Assembly (NCBI RefSeq): GCF_001428405.1
Contig: NZ_LMSL01000041.1
Location: forward strand, 124,280-188,279
Source: Frateuria sp. Soil773
GTDB lineage: Bacteria; Pseudomonadota; Gammaproteobacteria; Xanthomonadales; Rhodanobacteraceae
DNA length: 64,000 nt
Direction of reading: 5' to 3'
Shown here: positions 62,872 through 64,000 of the stretch, piece after piece
Position numbering within the stretch: position 1 is the first letter of the stretch
How the letters are laid out: the number at the start of each line of letters is the position of its first letter
Notes under the pieces: generated by a model
The model's database searches: none
Told to the model about the DNA's origin: nothing
What the model saw: the letters and a program-made list of their open reading frames with translations, nothing else
Position numbers and translations under genes: made by a program

Positions 62872-63204
62872 TCAACGGTCGTCGCGCGTCCAGATGCCGC
62901 CCACGGCTTCCTTCACCGGGAAGCTGGCGATCGGCTCGTACGCCGGCGGGCAGGTGACCGCGCCGGTGCGCAGGTCGAAGCGCGCGCCGTGGCGCGGGCA
63001 CTCCACCTCGAAGCCGTACACCTCGCCGCCGGCGAGTTCGCCGCCGTCGTGGGTGCATATGTCCTCCACCGCGTAGAGGTCGCCGTCGATGTTGTACACC
63101 GCGATCGGCGTGTCGCCGTCGTAGACCACGCGGAACTCGCCCGGCAGCAGCTCGCTGCGCGTGCCCACGTAGACCCAGCCGGCCAGGTCGGCGTCCGCGC
63201 TCAT
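62872..63204 (-). CDS. Rieske [2Fe-2S] ferredoxin-like protein
   Basis: This 110-residue protein is one Rieske domain. Cluster ligands: C50-T-H52 in EDICTHDGGEL and C69-P-R-H72 in VECPRHGARFD. No transmembrane segment is seen, so it is a soluble ferredoxin or the small subunit of an oxygenase or reductase. The start overlaps the GNAT stop by four bases. Stand-alone proteins of this type often serve oxygenases or nitrite/nitrate enzymes, or sit near Fe-S biogenesis genes. No partner reductase is present in the window. Confidence 0.92.
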   Translation of the reverse strand: MSADADLAGWVYVGTRSELLPGEFRVVYDGDTPIAVYNIDGDLYAVEDICTHDGGELAGGEVYGFEVECPRHGARFDLRTGAVTCPPAYEPIASFPVKEAVGGIWTRDDR

Positions 63205-63749
63205 GCCGCCGTCTCCGCGAAGTCCTTGAGCAGGATCTCGAAGCGCAGGTCGTCGCGCAGCGGGATGCCGAAACGCTCGTCGCCGTAGGGGAACGGCCGG
63301 TACTCGCCGGTACGGCGGTAGCCGCGGCGGCCGTACCAGGCGATCAGCTCATCGCGCTGCACGATCACCGTCATGTGCATCGCGCGGCAGCCCCATTCCT
63401 CGCGCGCGATGCGCTCGGCCTCGGCCAGCATCCGCTTGCCCAGGCCGCCGCCCTGCTCGGCCGGATCGACCGCGAACATGCCGAAATAGCCGGTCGCGCC
63501 CTGCCGCTCCACGTGGCAACTGGCGAGCAGCCGGCCGTCGCGTTCGGCCAGCAGGATGCGGCTGTCCGGCTTCGCGATCACCTCGGCCACGCTGGCGGGG
63601 TCGGTGCGCTGGCCGTCGAGCAGGTGCGATTCGGTGGTCCAGCCGCGCCGGCCGGATTCGCCGCGGTAGGCGGATTCGACCAGCGCCACCACGGCGTCGA
63701 CGTCGGCGGTCCCGGCCGCGCGGAATACGGGAGTCATCGGATCATGCAT
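63201..63749 (-). CDS. GNAT-family N-acetyltransferase
   Basis: This 182-residue GNAT enzyme shows [22 protein letters not shown] at the N terminus, then [24 protein letters not shown] with the acetyl-CoA pyrophosphate loop QGGGLGK, and [23 protein letters not shown] 63749 is taken; a second ATG lies 12 bases in. The stop overlaps the Rieske start (ATGA). The acceptor is unknown. It is transcribed in the same direction as the superoxide dismutase gene 88 bp upstream. Confidence 0.9.
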   Translation of the reverse strand: MHDPMTPVFRAAGTADVDAVVALVESAYRGESGRRGWTTESHLLDGQRTDPASVAEVIAKPDSRILLAERDGRLLASCHVERQGATGYFGMFAVDPAEQGGGLGKRMLAEAERIAREEWGCRAMHMTVIVQRDELIAWYGRRGYRRTGEYRPFPYGDERFGIPLRDDLRFEILLKDFAETAA

Positions 63750-63837
63750 TGCGGCATTATCGCGGATGGACGGCCGCTTTTCATGCGCCTCATCGCAGGG
63801 ATGCGGCGCCTTTGCCTGCCGGCCCCGGCGAGGCTCC

Positions 63838-64000
63838 TCAGGCGAGGTTCCTCGCCACGAAGTCCCAGTTGACGAGGTTCCAGAACGCCTCGAGGTACTT
63901 CGGGCGGGCGTTGCGGTAGTCGATGTAGTAGGCGTGTTCCCACACGTCGGCGGTGAACAGCGGCTTGTCGCTGCCGGTGATCGGGGGGGCCGCGTTGGAG
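63838..64000 (-). CDS. sodB: Iron-type superoxide dismutase, C-terminal fragment
   Basis: This is the last 54 codons of a gene whose start lies beyond the window's right edge. The visible tail reads [20 protein letters not shown], then [20 protein letters not shown] and DFVARNLA. The metal-binding D-V-W-E-H is intact, and [22 protein letters not shown] is typical of FeSOD. The enzyme dismutes superoxide in the cytoplasm. Only the tail is visible; the metal preference (Fe versus Mn) is inferred from the tail pattern. Confidence 0.93.
   Translation of the reverse strand, partial: SNAAPPITGSDKPLFTADVWEHAYYIDYRNARPKYLEAFWNLVNWDFVARNLA

Overview
The window is one contig piece of a high-GC gammaproteobacterial chromosome. 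The most likely source is the Xanthomonadales, probably Rhodanobacteraceae (Dyella, Rhodanobacter or Luteibacter type). The evidence is the leuS-lptE-holA-nadD order, a PqiA split into two genes next to a three-domain MCE protein and its lipoprotein, a catecholate-type TonB receptor followed by PiuC, abundant TonB receptors and outer-membrane peptidases, and intergenic inverted repeats of the GTCATTCC...GGAATGAC type. No rRNA, tRNA, transposase, integrase, prophage or CRISPR array was seen. This placement is inference from gene content; no database was searched.

Layout. 1-2.1 kb: end of a DipZ-like thiol-disulfide protein, a Tat-exported MsrB and an orphan ATP-grasp enzyme. 2.2-7.2 kb: an accessory patch with lower and more variable GC, holding a divergent LysR/NTF2-like pair, a secreted beta-propeller protein, a decayed methionine aminopeptidase, and two small AT-richer genes for secreted proteins. 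7.2-20 kb: housekeeping (nadD, holA, lptE, leuS), the pqiA-pqiA-pqiB-pqiC lipid-transport operon, cnoX, a thioesterase-like protein, an ECF sigma factor coupled to a four-helix membrane protein, and a DUF502 membrane protein. 20-36 kb: an M13 peptidase lipoprotein, a Fur-controlled siderophore receptor with piuC, rapA, an amino-acid permease, a rhomboid protease, a second TonB receptor with a long and unusual leader, and an NlpC/P60 hydrolase. 36-44 kb: yggS, an M20 dipeptidase, a helix-hairpin-helix protein, a SET-domain protein, a GNAT/HutD pair, a membrane protein and an M1 peptidase.

44-54 kb holds two divergent units around one Fur-type box. On the minus strand, a PepSY-type membrane protein, a DUF2271 protein carrying the flavinylation motif DGVSGAT, a DUF4198 protein and ApbE look like an iron-regulated periplasmic flavin redox system. 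On the plus strand, a two-component system is followed by a complete tripartite ABC exporter (outer-membrane factor, permease, ATPase, membrane-fusion lipoprotein).

54-64 kb: a hydrolase, two overlapping small EamA transporters and a DegT-type aminotransferase run on the plus strand. They converge on a minus-strand cluster of a HAD-IB phosphatase, class III aminotransferase, acyl carrier protein, ketosynthase, FemAB-like acyltransferase and arginase-like protein. That cluster resembles a small dedicated ACP-dependent amine or aminolipid pathway whose product cannot be named from sequence. The window closes with a Rieske protein, a GNAT enzyme and the 3' end of an iron-type superoxide dismutase gene. 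The strongest candidates for undescribed biology are the flavinylation operon, the ACP/aminotransferase cluster, and the leader of the TonB receptor at 32 kb, which has paired GGACGTCC palindromes and a cysteine-ending upstream ORF.
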